Positions 25,173-36,840 are shown, counted from the stretch's first letter. The stretch is 64,000 nucleotides of DNA from Plectrocnemia conspersa (GCA_009617715.1 VTFK01000097.1:434001-498000); one strand, 5' to 3'. Notes: generated by a model not told the origin, from the letters alone. Translations and numbers: made by a program.

Positions 25173-25217
25173 GGTTTAAGAGCCGCACTAGCGGCAAACC
25201 ATTAAATTAGAAGTCTA
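25173..25217 (+). repeat. compound stem-loop, candidate 3' end of a mobile element
   Basis: GGTTT pairs with AAACC, and inside that GCCGC pairs exactly with GCGGC around the loop ACTA, leaving a four-base bulge. After the stem comes ATTAAATTAGAAGT and then CTAAT, followed by TTTGAATTTTGAATGA. A hairpin followed within about 13 bases by CTRR and T is the layout of a Helitron 3' end. A hairpin followed by TGAATTT-type repeats instead suits a CR1/L2-like LINE tail. I cannot choose between them. Confidence 0.4.
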
Positions 25218-25310
25218 ATAAATTTGAATTTTGAATGAACTGAGTCGTTAAAAAACTAGGAATTTGTCATTCTTATTTACATGGTATTAATCTGTTCACT
25301 TAATAGAAGG

Positions 25311-25322
25311 GTCTAATTAGAC
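25311..25322. repeat. 12-bp perfect palindrome centred on TAATTA
   Basis: GTCTAATTAGAC is self-complementary and contains TAATTA, the dimeric homeodomain core. An outer AGAAG and CTTCT pair can extend the fold. It could be a paired-class homeodomain site or chance. Confidence 0.5.
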
Positions 25323-25680
25323 AAAGGGCTTCTTACCAAAAAATCCAGAAACTGTTTTTGGATTTTGTGAATCTTCGCAAAATTGAGTTTTGTGATATTT
25401 TTATTACTCGCCATGGTCGTGTTATTGCTTATAAATTTATAAAGTAAAAATAAAACTTTTACATTCTTTACATATATATTAAATAGTTTTAGTGCAGGGA
25501 AGAATTGTTTTTAGCTTAATATTTTAATATAAAATATTTTGAATTCCTAAAATTAGACGGGTTGATGAAAAAGTTGTCACGTCTTTAATTTATAATTTAA
25601 TTAATAAACAATAAACGTTTTTATAATAAACTTTCTAAAAACTTAGTAACATTTTTTCATACTGTCGGCTATAATGCGTA

Positions 25681-26560
25681 TTCTCCTTCGTCTATTAAAC
25701 TTTTTTCTTCATCTGGCAGATGTTTTCGCCTTTAGCGTTAGCAGCAGCTTCGGACAAATAGAAGAAAATGATAATTGCCGCCTTGGTTTTTTATTGGGGC
25801 AACGTGACGCGCTCTAGGAATAACCAAAACCGCTACGACCATTAAATGACGTCCCAAAGGAAAATGAGATTCTCCGCAAAAAATAGAACAAACAAAACCT
25901 CCAGACTGCCAGTGTTTAGTTTAAAAATCAAATTTAAATGTATGACGGTTCCTATCTGAAGCGCTCGCCCTTTAGCCCTAAACGCCGAGGTTAAACCCCG
26001 AACGTAAATAGCTTGGCAAATTAAAATTAATCTAAACCTATTCGCGGTGCTAGCTCACGGTGACACGTAAAAAATGTACGTCTTTTAAACTTTTAAACGC
26101 TATCGGGGGCGAAAACTGAAAATCCCGGCTTTTATGAGCCATAAATATTTTGTTGTTTTCGGTCTGGTAGCTTTACGCTTCTTATTCGAGAATTTGTGTG
26201 GCGTGAAAATTCAAAGTGTGGTTTCAATTAAAAAGCTCGTCCCGTGTGTCTTAATGCAGCGCGAAAACACATATTTAGCACCGGCGAATTTTGTGAACTA
26301 AAAGGTGTAAACGAACAATGGGGATGGCAGTAAAGTTAAGCTTACTTGTGCCACAATACGAACCACGTGAACGTGCAAGGTTGTAATGTACAATGTAACA
26401 AGGAAACGCTTTATATGTATTTTTTATATCAAAGACTTTTTTCTGGTGCGCGCTACTCGCACGGAGTTGATGAAATTCCCTCGAGACATGAAAAATTTGC
26501 ACACGTTTCTCTTTTCGAATGCGCACCATCATCTTAAAAGCTTTGAAATGTAATTCATAT
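25681..26560. other. GC-richer island, candidate regulatory DNA
   Basis: One of the longest less AT-rich patches. Frames on opposite strands overlap almost exactly (minus 26275-26532, plus 26346-26537) and neither is recognisable, so coding is doubtful. GCCATAAAT at about 26138 is a Caudal/Abd-B-like site, followed by TTTTCGGTCTGG at about 26156-26167. A related GGTCTG word recurs in the islands at 31.65 and 63.07 kb. Confidence 0.4.
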
Positions 26561-26690
26561 CATACGGAATTCGATATATCTTAGAAATATATTTTTTGAA
26601 AGTAGAATAAAAATTTTCTCTTTCTAACATTTTTCCCCTTATGTGCGAATACCATATGAATCTTATACGATATTATAAAACAAATTTATG

Positions 26691-26710
26691 TTTTTTTTTT
26701 TTTTTTTTTT
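26691..26710. repeat. poly(T) run of 20
   Basis: Twenty consecutive T bases. On the minus strand this would be a poly(A) tail of something on its right, but no AATAAA signal or recognisable retroposed body follows. It is most simply a mononucleotide repeat. Confidence 0.7.
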
Positions 26711-27656
26711 AATAATATATAATTAATAAAGAGATTATCAGATTTTTAAGAAGTAAGTTTTACTAGATAACAGCAGGGTTTTCATTTATTTTCTTATGAA
26801 GGATATTTGAAATTTTGATAAACCGAGACAATTAAATTTTGAAAAGCATAAAATTTGAACTAATTTTACTTATAGTTTTAAGAAAAACGTTAACATACAA
26901 GCAAATAGTGCGTTCCAAATCGAAAAATACATTAACTTATGTTTTATAACAAAATTATGATAATTTAATTCGTAAAAAACGGTGCTCAGAGTAATTCCAA
27001 AAATAAAATAATAAAGAAAAAATGTAAATATGTTGATTTTTTTTATAAAAATATGTACAATAGAACAATAATAATTAAAGCTAGCGAAATCTGTAAGACT
27101 TGTTATGTTACATTCAATTATAATGTAGTTACTATTTATTTTAACGTACATGTATTTTTTTTACATATAGGTACAATTATTAAAAAAATAGAGCAACATT
27201 AATATTTTATTTAAAAATAAGCTAAGCAGTAGCTGTGATATTTCACTGATAATATATATTACTAATATTTTAATATTATATTTTGTAATATTTTACTAAT
27301 AAATTATATTTTTTAATAAAATGGCAAGCGTTTATTGGTAGCCAAGATTTTTTTTTGGATTGTGAAAAACTGCATACGTAAAAGTTATGCGGCACTTATT
27401 TTACTAATAAATTGCCTTTTATTAAAAGAAAACATTTTCATGATGTTGTTTAATTGGTTGCACATTGAAATTATTTTTATAACATGTACTTAAAAATTAG
27501 TTCTCGGCAAATATCGCCTGTGAATTGATTAAATTATTAAAATGCTTAGTTCATTCGCTTTGGAATGAAAATAGCATTTTAACTTCATTAATTAAATTTT
27601 ATTAAATCGGTCGATTTTATTCTAGCGGACATCAGCGTTGAGATTTGTAGGGTTTG
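26711..27656. other. AT-rich desert
   Basis: The 93-codon minus-strand frame at 26870-27151 is hydrophobic and Ile/Phe/Asn-rich. It has the look of AT-rich non-coding DNA and not of a known membrane protein. No other feature was found. Confidence 0.5.
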
Positions 27657-29110
27657 CACTAGGGTTGTCCAACCCGCAAGCGGCTCAAATATAGTTAAAA
27701 ATTAAATTAATAATAAGATTAAAAAAAAATAACATGGCTTAATCATGGCAATGACATTATTTTTTAATAATATATTTAGTTACAATATTTTTCTTCTTTA
27801 TCTGCAATCTGTCTCTAGCAAGGACAATAAGCAGGTTATATATTAAGCTGAATAGTCTTGTGGGAGGAGAAGGTAACTAGTTATTTCCCTGTTGGAAAAA
27901 TAAAACATTTATCTTGAGATGCAATAAAATTAAATTTAGAAAAAACATTAAATTTATTTTTTCTTGAATTTATTGAACTGCAAGGAATGTTCCGTCTCAA
28001 CAACTATTTCGAAAAATAATTTCTTATTCATTAGTAAAGGAAAGTAACGTATGTGATAGCAAAGTTAATTTCTAAGCAATGCAAAATCGTTTACTAAGGA
28101 TGTATTTATTAAAATATGTTTTAAAAGCGTAGCATAAATAATCAGTACTAAAAGCAGATACTAAATCTTATTATACAGCTTTGGATGAAAGCACTTTTTT
28201 ATTTTTTCACTTAGTCCGAGGAATTGATTATTATATAAGAACTGACTTTCCAAGTAATATTAAAGGTAAAGTTTTTTCACAGATTTATATGAAGCAGAAA
28301 ACAAGATTTCGCTAAACCATCACATTTTTTTTATATATTTACATAGTAACTGATGGTTAGATAAAAGAAAAATTAGTGAAACTTGTGAACAACGATGCAA
28401 AATCGATAATGTAAGTATCACTACATTATATATCATAAACGTGGACAATATCTTTAAACTTTGTCATTAACAAAATAAATTTAATAAAAATCAAAAAGAT
28501 TAAATCGCATTTTTTAAAGTTTCTGAATTCTCTGGAAAATATAATGCACTTTACTGCAGTGAAGTGATTAAGTTATGAACTCAAAAGGAAAACCTACACG
28601 TCTGATTTACAGTTGATTTAAATTAACTAAACATACATCACTAAGATGAAAATCAGTTATTCAGATAAATTTTGATTATCTGAAATTAAACCAAAATTGT
28701 GTATCCCAGAATAGGAACAATCACGTAATTAATTTTGAAGCACTGTCTGAACGAACCGACGTAATCAGCAAAAAATATGCGGCTACAATTGCTATTTTAT
28801 TACATGACTTTGAGAGGCAATTTTAAAATTTCAGAAAACAGCAACTGCATTTCAGTATATGTATTTGCTACTTTATTCTTCGTTGACTGCAAACTTACAA
28901 AAATAGATTTGAAACCAGATATGTAATTTTAAGATTTATTTATTCAAGACTTTCATAAGCTTATAACTGCATAATGAAATATATCCTACACTTAGGGAAT
29001 ATGCCCTGTTTATGACGCTCAGATGTTCAACTATGCATTTTTTTAGATATTGTGAGTGATCATTACTAATGCAAATATTCTTCTGAAATCTGCAGCTCTC
29101 ATTCAATAGA
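27657..29110 (+). mobile_element. decayed hAT transposon, ZBED5/FAM200/GTF2IRD2-like
   Basis: The left end CACTAGGGTTGTCCAACCCG resembles hAT terminal repeats of the CAGGGGTGTCCAACC type. About 280 bases later the plus strand shows, in shifting phases, the ordered landmarks of this transposase group: a KSFTKDVFIK segment (family GKPFT.GEFIK), ALDEST, HLVRGIDYYIRTDFPSNIKG, VTDG, EKLVKLVNNDAK, FLKFLNSLE, HFTAVKWLS-like sequence interrupted by a stop, and KYAATIAILLHDFERQF. Stops and frameshifts separate them. The right terminal repeat and the hAT C-terminal dimerisation segment were not found. It is a fossil without coding capacity, but the order of motifs makes the family call fairly secure. 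Confidence 0.75.
28178..28314 (+). pseudogene. hAT transposase core fragment (LDEST / VRGID)
   Basis: This is the longest clean stretch of the decayed hAT transposase, about 45 codons ending in TAA. It reads ALDEST, then HLVRGID and RTDFPSNIKG. The D of LDEST corresponds to the first catalytic Asp of the hAT RNase-H-like fold, and an IVTDG segment follows downstream after stops (near 28346), corresponding to the second. Relatives are the domesticated vertebrate genes ZBED5, FAM200 and GTF2IRD2 and many insect transposons. The frame here is broken on both sides. Confidence 0.7.
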
Positions 29111-29360
29111 ATTCAAATAGCAGAATGTTAGTAACGTCGTCTCTACAGCGACAATTCGCACCCACATTTGAGCGTGACGTATCTATATCGTATTTTTTAT
29201 TGAGTCGAACGAAATTTCGGTCCATTTGCTATGGTCGTGCGTGCGTATGTTTATGTTTCGTGATGGCCACTTTGTGTAAGTATCGGCCATCGAACGTGAC
29301 ACTTGGATGTCGGCTTATCGCTATTTATGTCCAAGCGTGACCATCACTCGACGCCCCTTT
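29111..29360. other. GC-richer island, candidate regulatory DNA
   Basis: A CpG-rich patch with a 71-codon plus-strand frame (29125-29340) that I cannot recognise. It directly abuts the truncated right side of the hAT fossil and ends near a tRNA-like repeat. Confidence 0.35.
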
Positions 29361-29392
29361 ATGTCAAGGGACCGTTGTTACATTTATTGTTT

Positions 29393-29462
29393 ACGATGGG
29401 AATCGAACCCTTCTGAGGATCGATGAAATTCAGATACGTTTACCATTCGGCAGCGACGTCAC
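29393..29462 (-). repeat. tRNA-derived SINE head
   Basis: On the minus strand GCCGAATGGTAA fits the D-arm/A-box region of a tRNA, and GGGTTCGATTCCCA fits the T-arm and B box about 40 bases later, with GGG/CCC pairing around the TTCGATT loop. TCTGAATTTCATCGAT lies where the anticodon arm should be. The 5' and 3' ends do not pair into an acceptor stem, so this is a tRNA-derived repeat or pseudogene. Confidence 0.5.
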
Positions 29463-29479
29463 CGACTTCATAATTCATA

Positions 29480-30880
29480 GTAACTTTACGTACTTATTAT
29501 CTAAATGTATTTTTTATAAATATTTACAGGAGGGTAAATAATGTCCAAATTTTAAATGGTTAATGGCTTTAAAAATACCGCAAAATACTATTTGAAATGA
29601 AATTGAACACGATTTAAATTTTCAAATGTATGTAGTTAATACATAAAACAATTTTTTAATAAAAATATGTTCAGAGCTAAAGTTATTCATAGTTCATGAT
29701 TAAATTTTATTTTATAACATTAAATTTTTTATGTAAAGGTTATTGTGAACATATTAAAGGTGTTTTTAAATGTAATATATATTATATTATAGTTCAAAAT
29801 AAAACGTATTATTCATGCTATATAAATAGTAGTTTTGAATAACAGCGTATTTCGTTGATGTTGTTTTTATTAAGTAACATTTCAAAAGCTTAACTTTTTA
29901 ATATGAAATAAATAGTACATATTAAGTTAATACGGTTTTGTTTAGTCTATGATGATTTTAAATGTATACTTTATGTAAAAAAATTATCTAATTTGTCGAT
30001 TAAATTAAATTATAGCTTTTTTAAAAAACAATTCTGAATCATATTTATCTTGAGCTATTTAATTGCATAAAGATATTAATTTACGTAAGATTTAGAATTT
30101 TACTAAATTGGGTGCTAGGGTGTCTATTATTATTTAAGACAAAATTACGTATTTGTTAAAATTATTATAGTGCTACAATTTTAAGTTAATCTATGTAAAG
30201 TTTTTATAATGCAGTTCATCATTATTCGCCCCTACTTAATACTTATTATTACTCCGATTGATTAATGAATATAAAAAAATATAGTAATGATTTAAATTTC
30301 TATAAATTTGTTCAAAATATAAACAGGAGTATTGATAAGTATCGAACATATATCCGTATCGTGTGCTTTAGAACTAATAGTAGGGACGTAAACCCAAATA
30401 AATAATGATGAAATGAATAGCTTTCGAACTGACTGTGTTAATCCAAATAAGATATAGTCATTAAAATTTAATTTAAAAATCATCATAAATTGTCAAGGAT
30501 GTCAATACATACATATATGTATTTTAATTCGATTAAGATAATAACTAAAAAGTTTGGGTGCAATAATTGTATTTCTGTTTTTTATAGTAATTATATTAAA
30601 TTCTCCAAGTTTGTGTATTATATTAGGATAACTTTTGATATGCCTTCCCAGTATTTGAGCAATTTGCTCTGCGGCGGACCACCGTAACGTCGAAACTATG
30701 GCATTCACGGTATTTATTCATATCAAATGGTCATGCTTCAATCCAAGCGATTTTCAAACAAAAATGCATGTACATACATATATAGCTAAACATATAATAA
30801 AATACTTTAAATTTACACATAATGTATATATTTTTTCACTGTAAAACAAAACTTCTTTCTCCATCATCGTATTAGCTGCT
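29480..30880. other. AT-rich desert
   Basis: Open frames on both strands at 30490-30708 overlap each other and are unrecognisable. A small less AT-rich spot lies at 30640-30760. No other feature was seen. Confidence 0.5.
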
Positions 30881-31720
30881 CCAGAGGAGAGAAAAATAAA
30901 ATCCATTACTAAGGGTCAAATGCGAACCGCTTCGATACAATTTATTATATATATTTTTCCAAAGTGAAATTGTGAAATATTCACGCGTTCCATCAAGGTA
31001 AAGGTGTGCCTTGGTGAAAAAAAATAACATACACAACGTCTACGTGATGTTTTTTAACCGCAAATTTATTTTGTGCAGTCACACAGGGGCGCGCTTTATT
31101 ATTTATACAATACATATCCATACGGCGGGGCATAACCCTAACCACCGCCAACATCATCATTATTATTATTATTATATTATCGTAAAGGGAAAAATATTTG
31201 GAAGAGACGTGCTCATGCAGCCTTTTACGATCTTCCTACGTTTCATATAATATGTGGTGTATAATAAACGGCCCGAGTCGGCGAATGTTGCGTAGCAGTA
31301 CATACTTTTTCATCAAACCCTTGAGAAGGGCATAACAAAAGTCATCAGGAGTGTAATCGCGGGAAATGAAGCGGATTTGGGACGTGATCCGTGTGTCTTC
31401 AAACTGTTATGTCCGGCCATTAGTGGGCAACTTCGTTACGTACTTCTTAAATATCGTGGATTTGCTAGAAATAACACACACCATAAGGTGGTGGGTGTTT
31501 TTGTATTATAAGTAGGCGAAACTTGGGGCGTAATATAAAAATACATACAAAAGGTTTGTAGTGTGAGAATAAATCCGTAATGATATTTTTTTCCTAGATT
31601 TGTAAGAAGTTAAACGATGATTTCCCGGCGGGCCGAACGTAATTGCTTTTGGTCTGGAAAGCCATAAATTATTACGAGTAGTTTGGTTATATTTCGTTTC
31701 GAATTTTTAACGCAATTATA
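30881..31720. other. GC-richer island with microsatellite, candidate regulatory DNA
   Basis: The patch includes a 79-codon plus-strand frame (31011-31250) whose middle is translated microsatellite, so it is not a gene. The right part, 31260-31700, is CpG-rich without a frame. GCTTTTGGTCTG at 31645-31656 is followed by GCCATAAAT at 31661. The same 12-mer recurs at 63065-63076. Confidence 0.4.
31154..31178. repeat. (ATC/ATT)n microsatellite
   Basis: Two CAT units followed by repeated ATT units form an imperfect trinucleotide microsatellite. Confidence 0.75.
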
Positions 31721-33100
31721 TATTTGCTTTTTCGGTAAAAATGTTTTAATTTATGTGTATGTACATAAAAAAAATCAGTATAATAAGTGAATTTATAGCA
31801 TAAAAAATATAAAAAACTTAAAAGTTTATACTATAGTAGAGCAAAACTATAAATTATGGAATTTAAAAGTAGACTCGCATTAGCTTTTAAATACGTATAT
31901 TAGGTGTGTTTATGTAAATATTTTATTTTTATTTTACAAATAGTTTATTTTAATAATATAATATGGATATAATTGTTCTTATTGTGACATTTTGTATAAC
32001 AACAAAATAATATTTATTTAACACAATTTTTGTACATATTTATATAATATTCCTAATGGGCTACAATTATATCTTTATTCGAGATTTTTATTACCAAATC
32101 TGAACTAATAAGTTACATTTTAATTATATATCACGATATTTACCAGTGAGATAAGAAAAAGCAAGGAAAACTTAAATTTTATCTTGTATATATGTTATCT
32201 CTACAAGAAGAACAAAAATCTTTGTAGTTCACTCAGCAATTAAAATGATTAAAAAATACCTAACATAAATAACAATTCATTGCAATTGAAAATTAATTTA
32301 TCTAGTTATTTTTTATTTTAATTTTGACATACATTTACTTTTCTGAAAAATTCACAAAATGCAAAAATCTCATTGCCAACATAGTTTAAGTATTTACTAT
32401 TTGCGAAATGCGAGATTTTAAAAGCAGTTGTATCAAAATATTTGGTAAATTATAGCTTTAATAAATCATTTCATTTTAAAAAAATGTTAACCAAGCTAAA
32501 TTAAGGCTTTCGATATTCAGAGGTAGAAAATTTGAATCAATCAGAATTAAACAGAATTAATAATATTTACGAAACGTAGACCCCGCAGCCTCTCAAAGTG
32601 AACATGGCAGTAATGTAGAATGAAAATCATACGCTAACATCTTTAGAACTTCGCTCTAAAGGGCTTGCCGTCATTGCGGCCCTTGTGCTGATATTTAAAT
32701 AGCAAAATTGAAGAACATTGTCATTTTTATACCATAAAATAATATAAAAATATTTCGCATAACCAAACTAACCCATTAATCTCGTGTATCGGACATAAAA
32801 AATCTACTTCTATGTATCAACACTTGGTCACAGAATACACGCAAACTAATAGGACTAAGAACTATGAATATAATAAAAATATAAAACAAAATATATGTAT
32901 ATGTTAATGATAGTCACATTTTATACACAAGGAAACTATAAAAGTATGTGTTTACGGAAATAACTATTGAATGATTGAGCTTTAAATAAAGCAGCAACAT
33001 GTTGAGTCACTAAAAGAAACATATGCTATGATTAATTTTTTAACAATTTCCTTATTATGGAAATTAGGTTTTATTCGGACTCAATACAATCATATAAAAT
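31721..33100. other. AT-rich DNA with one GC-richer block
   Basis: Mostly AT-rich. From about 32575 to 32700 a GC-richer block breaks the pattern, with short frames open on both strands and no recognised product. It may be a small element fragment. Confidence 0.4.
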
Positions 33101-33490
33101 ATATCTGTTATTTTAAGTTATAAAATACTCACATATGTTTCGCTACAAGATAAACACGCGAACTTTTCTTTGAGTGTTGTAAAATTTTGTTTTATAGCCG
33201 TTCAAAACAATAGCTCGATTCTGCTATACATAACGCAATAAAAACGACAAAAAGTTCAGCGTAAAATATCAACAAATTATTATAGGAAATTGAATTTCGA
33301 GAGCGCTCTCGTAAAGTTGCTCCTTTCGGGCGACTATTACAATGAAAAGTGAAAAATACACTCTTAGTGAAAATACTTTAGCGCTGTAAATCACGAAGAG
33401 TGCGAAGCGAAAATGTAATAAGGTCCCCTGGAAAGGACGAAAAAATGTACGTTTGTTCACACCGTGATATTTCCATCAGCAACCAAATAT
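33101..33490. other. small GC-richer island
   Basis: The minus-strand 63-codon frame at 33269-33460 is unrecognised. CpG content is above background. Candidate non-coding regulatory DNA. Confidence 0.35.
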
Positions 33491-34340
33491 TTCAGTAATT
33501 AAAAAAGACTTAATTAAGTTGGACTGCTACTTATGTATCATAATTTTGTAATAGTTATATTTATAAAGAAAAATCATTATAATAACTTTTTATAATAGTT
33601 TATACTAGTACTAATTGAATTATTATCAACACCAAAAATATATTTTAGATTAAAATACTTTGTTTAAAATAATAAAACGCTTACACGTGTCGTCGATTTT
33701 GCCCTGTAACAAGACATACGACATGAATATCGAATGTATAGGACAGAATTACGCCTTAAAGACCCTAGGATTTGTAGACTCAGTCTCTCACCCCATCGCT
33801 GCAATATGGGGTGGCTCAATATTGCATTAATTCTCTAGAGGGGTAAGTAAAGGGTCGGGCGCCACGTTTGCATCGATGACGTTTAAGAAACGCTCTTTTA
33901 ATAACGCGAGGTCATTGAAAATAGTTCAAGAAACTCATATCGTGACTCGTCCCTTTATAATGTTTATTTTAAAGATAAATAAGACAACAAAGTAACGTTT
34001 AAGTTTATATAGCATGATGACGCTACGGTAGCACCTGTTCCCCGCAAAGGGATGGTTTCGAATTGGTCGTTTTAGCTAATGAAGATATTCACGCAGGCAG
34101 AGGGGGTGAATATTTATCTACAGGCGAACATAAATAAAGCCTTAGCGGGCGCTAAAGGAACCTCGTTAAATCAGTGGGTTTAAGCTGTAGGAGAGAAGCA
34201 ATGAGAGGCTGTAGTGATAACGGGGTAAAGCCAGTGATAGACCGCCTGTATATGGAGGTAAGATAACAATTTCACCGAATGGCTGGATTAGCGATGTTTA
34301 TGCTGGCGGTAATGTAACAAAACAAATCTTAATATTCATA
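33491..34340. other. GC-richer island with hairpin
   Basis: From about 33700 to 34300 composition is clearly raised, and no frame of 60 codons exists on either strand, so it is unlikely to be coding. It holds the hairpin at 33789-33813. Candidate conserved non-coding DNA. Confidence 0.4.
33789..33813. repeat. 8-bp stem-loop with alternative pairing
   Basis: CACCCCAT and ATGGGGTG are exact complements around a nine-base loop. The overlapping GCAATAT (33801-33807) and ATATTGC (33819-33825) form a competing 7-bp stem. Mutually exclusive hairpins in a GC-richer patch are unusual here. Confidence 0.5.
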
Positions 34341-34739
34341 AAATTTAAGAAAAATCGTTATAATTAAAGAAGCTAACAAGCTAGCCTCCAAAACCCGTAA
34401 ATATAAATTAAGTAATTTCTAGAAAAGACATTTTTAAAATATATATATTTTTTAAATCTCAATTATGAGTTCTTTATTTTGTATTTATTGTATTATTTTA
34501 TCTTTTAAAAATATTTTTATATTTTATATTTATTTAAAAAAATAAAGCAGTTTTAATGTTTAACTTTAAATTAAATAAAATTGTATGTCCCAATTAATTT
34601 AAAAGCATAACACACAATGTATGTACATATTAAACAAACAGGCTAGGCCATATTAATAAGGCAACGAAATATATGTGTTATATCTTGAAAAATCGTAAAA
34701 ATATAGGTTGTTTAAAGTGTTTATTTTTTAAGCTTGACT
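34341..34739. other. AT-rich spacer
   Basis: No gene is seen. The right end, just before 34740, should hold the 3' untranslated part and terminal repeat of the Tc1-like element, but I could not delimit the repeat. Confidence 0.5.
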
Positions 34740-34860
34740 TTAATATTTAGTAGGCCCACCCTTAGCTTTAATTACAGCTGCAATCCTTTCTGGCTTACTG
34801 TCAACTAATGACTGCAGGTGGACTAAGACAATTTTCTCCATTCCATATACAATTTTTCTC
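34740..34860 (-). pseudogene. Tc1-like transposase C-terminal fragment
   Basis: The minus strand encodes YGMEKIVLVHLQSLVDSKP and then PERIAAVIKAKGGPTKY followed by TAA. Tc1-like transposases characteristically end with a short helix of the form SMP.R...VI.AKGG.TKY-stop, so the family call is strong. The frame is open from the stop back to about 34858, some 38 codons. Beyond that (34860-35070) the sequence is too decayed to follow, and the DDE catalytic residues are not visible. Two similar AAAGAGGGTGA words at about 34929 and 35054 lie in this decayed part. The element is dead. Confidence 0.75.
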
Positions 34861-36420
34861 GCTACTTCGATTACTTATTTACTAACTATCTGGCGTGGCT
34901 GAAAACTGTTTCTATCTCCTGAGGAAGAAAGAGGGTGACTAATCAAAATTTTAATTAAATAGCCTACATTTTTTAATTTTTTAAGAAGGTTTTATCACGA
35001 TTTCTATCTTTAAAGTGGTTCTGAGAAACACCGTTATTATCTTTGGGTGGAAAAAGAGGGTGATAATCGATCGCCATAAATAGATTTATTATTTACTTAA
35101 TTTTAATAATATATCATAACTGCTAAAAATTATTATTTTGCGCAAATTTTAAAAAAACAAAGTTAACAATATTAAGCCTTGCAAAATTAGTGTATAATTT
35201 AATTTTTAAAACGAGTTACGATCTTTGTTGCAAAAAGTACAAAAAGTACAAAAAAACACAAGAGCATAATAATTTTACAATTTTATTTATTTTTTTTCAA
35301 GCGGATTTTTGTCATTTAGTTTCCTTATTTTTATTGCTTATTGTTTGCAGATTTTTTATTCCCAATTGTTTCAAATTGCAATACATATCATACCAACATT
35401 AAAGACATGTATTATAATACATTGTCAAATATACACTTTATTTTAGCACAATGTCTCACAGCTTGGCAATCCCTTGCATAAGAATGACAATATTTTCCTT
35501 TAACCGACATTTCTCAAGTACAATCACGTTTTAATTTACAAATTTATATGCTAAAGCGTAGATTACGTATTAGGCGTTAGTTTCCTCAACGACGGGTCTT
35601 AAAATTTTACGGCGCCCTTTCCCTTTTAAAGCAAATTTTAAATGCAGACTCGACGCTTGTAACTGCGGGCTCATTTCGGCGACATAATTAGCACGAATGC
35701 TAATGTTGTAATACCCCTTAATGTTTTTTTGGACGATCGTCTGGCGAAATATTGAAGTTGAAAGCTCTCGCTTTAAGATTTCAACAAAATTACGGCAATA
35801 AGGATTCGTCAAAGGGCCAACTGTTTGACTTTGCTAATTGTCGTTTGCATTTCGAGCGAACCTGTATCAAAACTTTGCGACAAAGAGTAAACACGCTGAC
35901 GAAAACGTTATTTGATGTTGAATAAATGTTATCCTGGCGGATATTAACAGCATATTCTAACTTCAGATGAATTATGTACATACTTACACATACACATATG
36001 TATATTGATTTACACTTACACATACTATAAAACATTAAAGCTTTTTTAATAAGAGGATTAATTTTGTTATATATTTATTGAAAAAGTAATTAATAATCCT
36101 TACTTAAAGTATATGTTATATATATTTATAACTAAATTAATTTATAATGGTAAAATGTATAGTGTGCGTAGATGCCGTGCTTAGTAAAATTTATGTTATT
36201 CAACGAAACTTAAGCATCGCTTAATTACTCACAAACAAATCCTCTTATTCTATTAGCGAAGCGTATATAGTCAATAAGACATAAATAATACCAATTTAAT
36301 TCGATGTCGTTAATGGTTAATGTCTCTGCATTTATCAAATAACAAAATACACAAATGCACGTATAATACTAAATTTATTATCTTGTTAAAATGTACATTT
36401 AATGAGAGAATAAATAATTA
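34861..36420. other. AT-rich DNA with a GC-richer patch at 35.55-35.95 kb
   Basis: Minus-strand frames at 35570-35812 and 35790-36035 overlap in different phases and neither is recognisable. The plus-strand frame at 35190-35402 is AT-biased. The patch may be another non-coding island. Confidence 0.4.
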
Positions 36421-36429
36421 TTTATATCA

Positions 36430-36840
36430 TATATAAGTATATCATTAAATCAGACAAAACCAGCATGGTAAAGACCATCGTTCGTTTTAAATATACCTTC
36501 ACTCACATATTAACAATAATGATTTCTGTGGCAACCCTTTACTATTATAAAATCTATTACTTCAGGAACCCATTTTGTTTTGAACCAATCTTCGAATATA
36601 TCTATATATGTACCATCCATGCTCCTTTTTGATAACAATAATCAACAGATTTTTTATTTCAGCTTTATTTCAGCATGTTTTTAAAAATGTTTTAAAATTT
36701 TATTTTCTGATTTCCAGATCTACTAATCAACGTGTCAGCGTGTTTTGCCAAAATTATTTGGTTATAAATTGTGGGGGCTTTTAATCAGCTGCGCCATTAG
36801 TCACAAATTTAGAGGTCACTATAAAGACAACTTAAACAAC
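36430..36840 (-). pseudogene. pogo/Tigger-like transposase, DDE core fragment
   Basis: Read on the minus strand, fragments in different phases follow the order of a DDE_1 domain: KFVTNGAAD then KPPQFI (family CTNASG.HKLKPL.I), SVDYCYQKGAWMV (family LPV.Y..QKNAWM), DIFEDWFKTKWVPEVIDF (family IF..WF...FVPEV), and KGLPQKSLLLI (family KGLPFK.LLLLDNAPGH). Past LLLI the second catalytic Asp region has decayed: a stop replaces the DNAP motif, and SEGIFKTNDG follows. Several shifts and stops make it a pseudogene. No TIRs were found. It retains the very core missing from the copy at 59953-60965. Confidence 0.75.

Larger units (their letters stand above)
24961..25680. other. AT-rich DNA with a structured segment
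   Basis: Apart from the hairpin at 25173-25200 and the palindrome at 25311-25322, this is AT-rich non-coding sequence. Confidence 0.5.

Noticed and set aside
26691..26710. Poly(T) run as the tail of a processed pseudogene on the minus strand
   Set aside because: No polyadenylation signal and no recognisable body next to it.
31011..31250. 79-codon frame with His and Tyr runs
   Set aside because: The runs are a translated ATT/ATC microsatellite.
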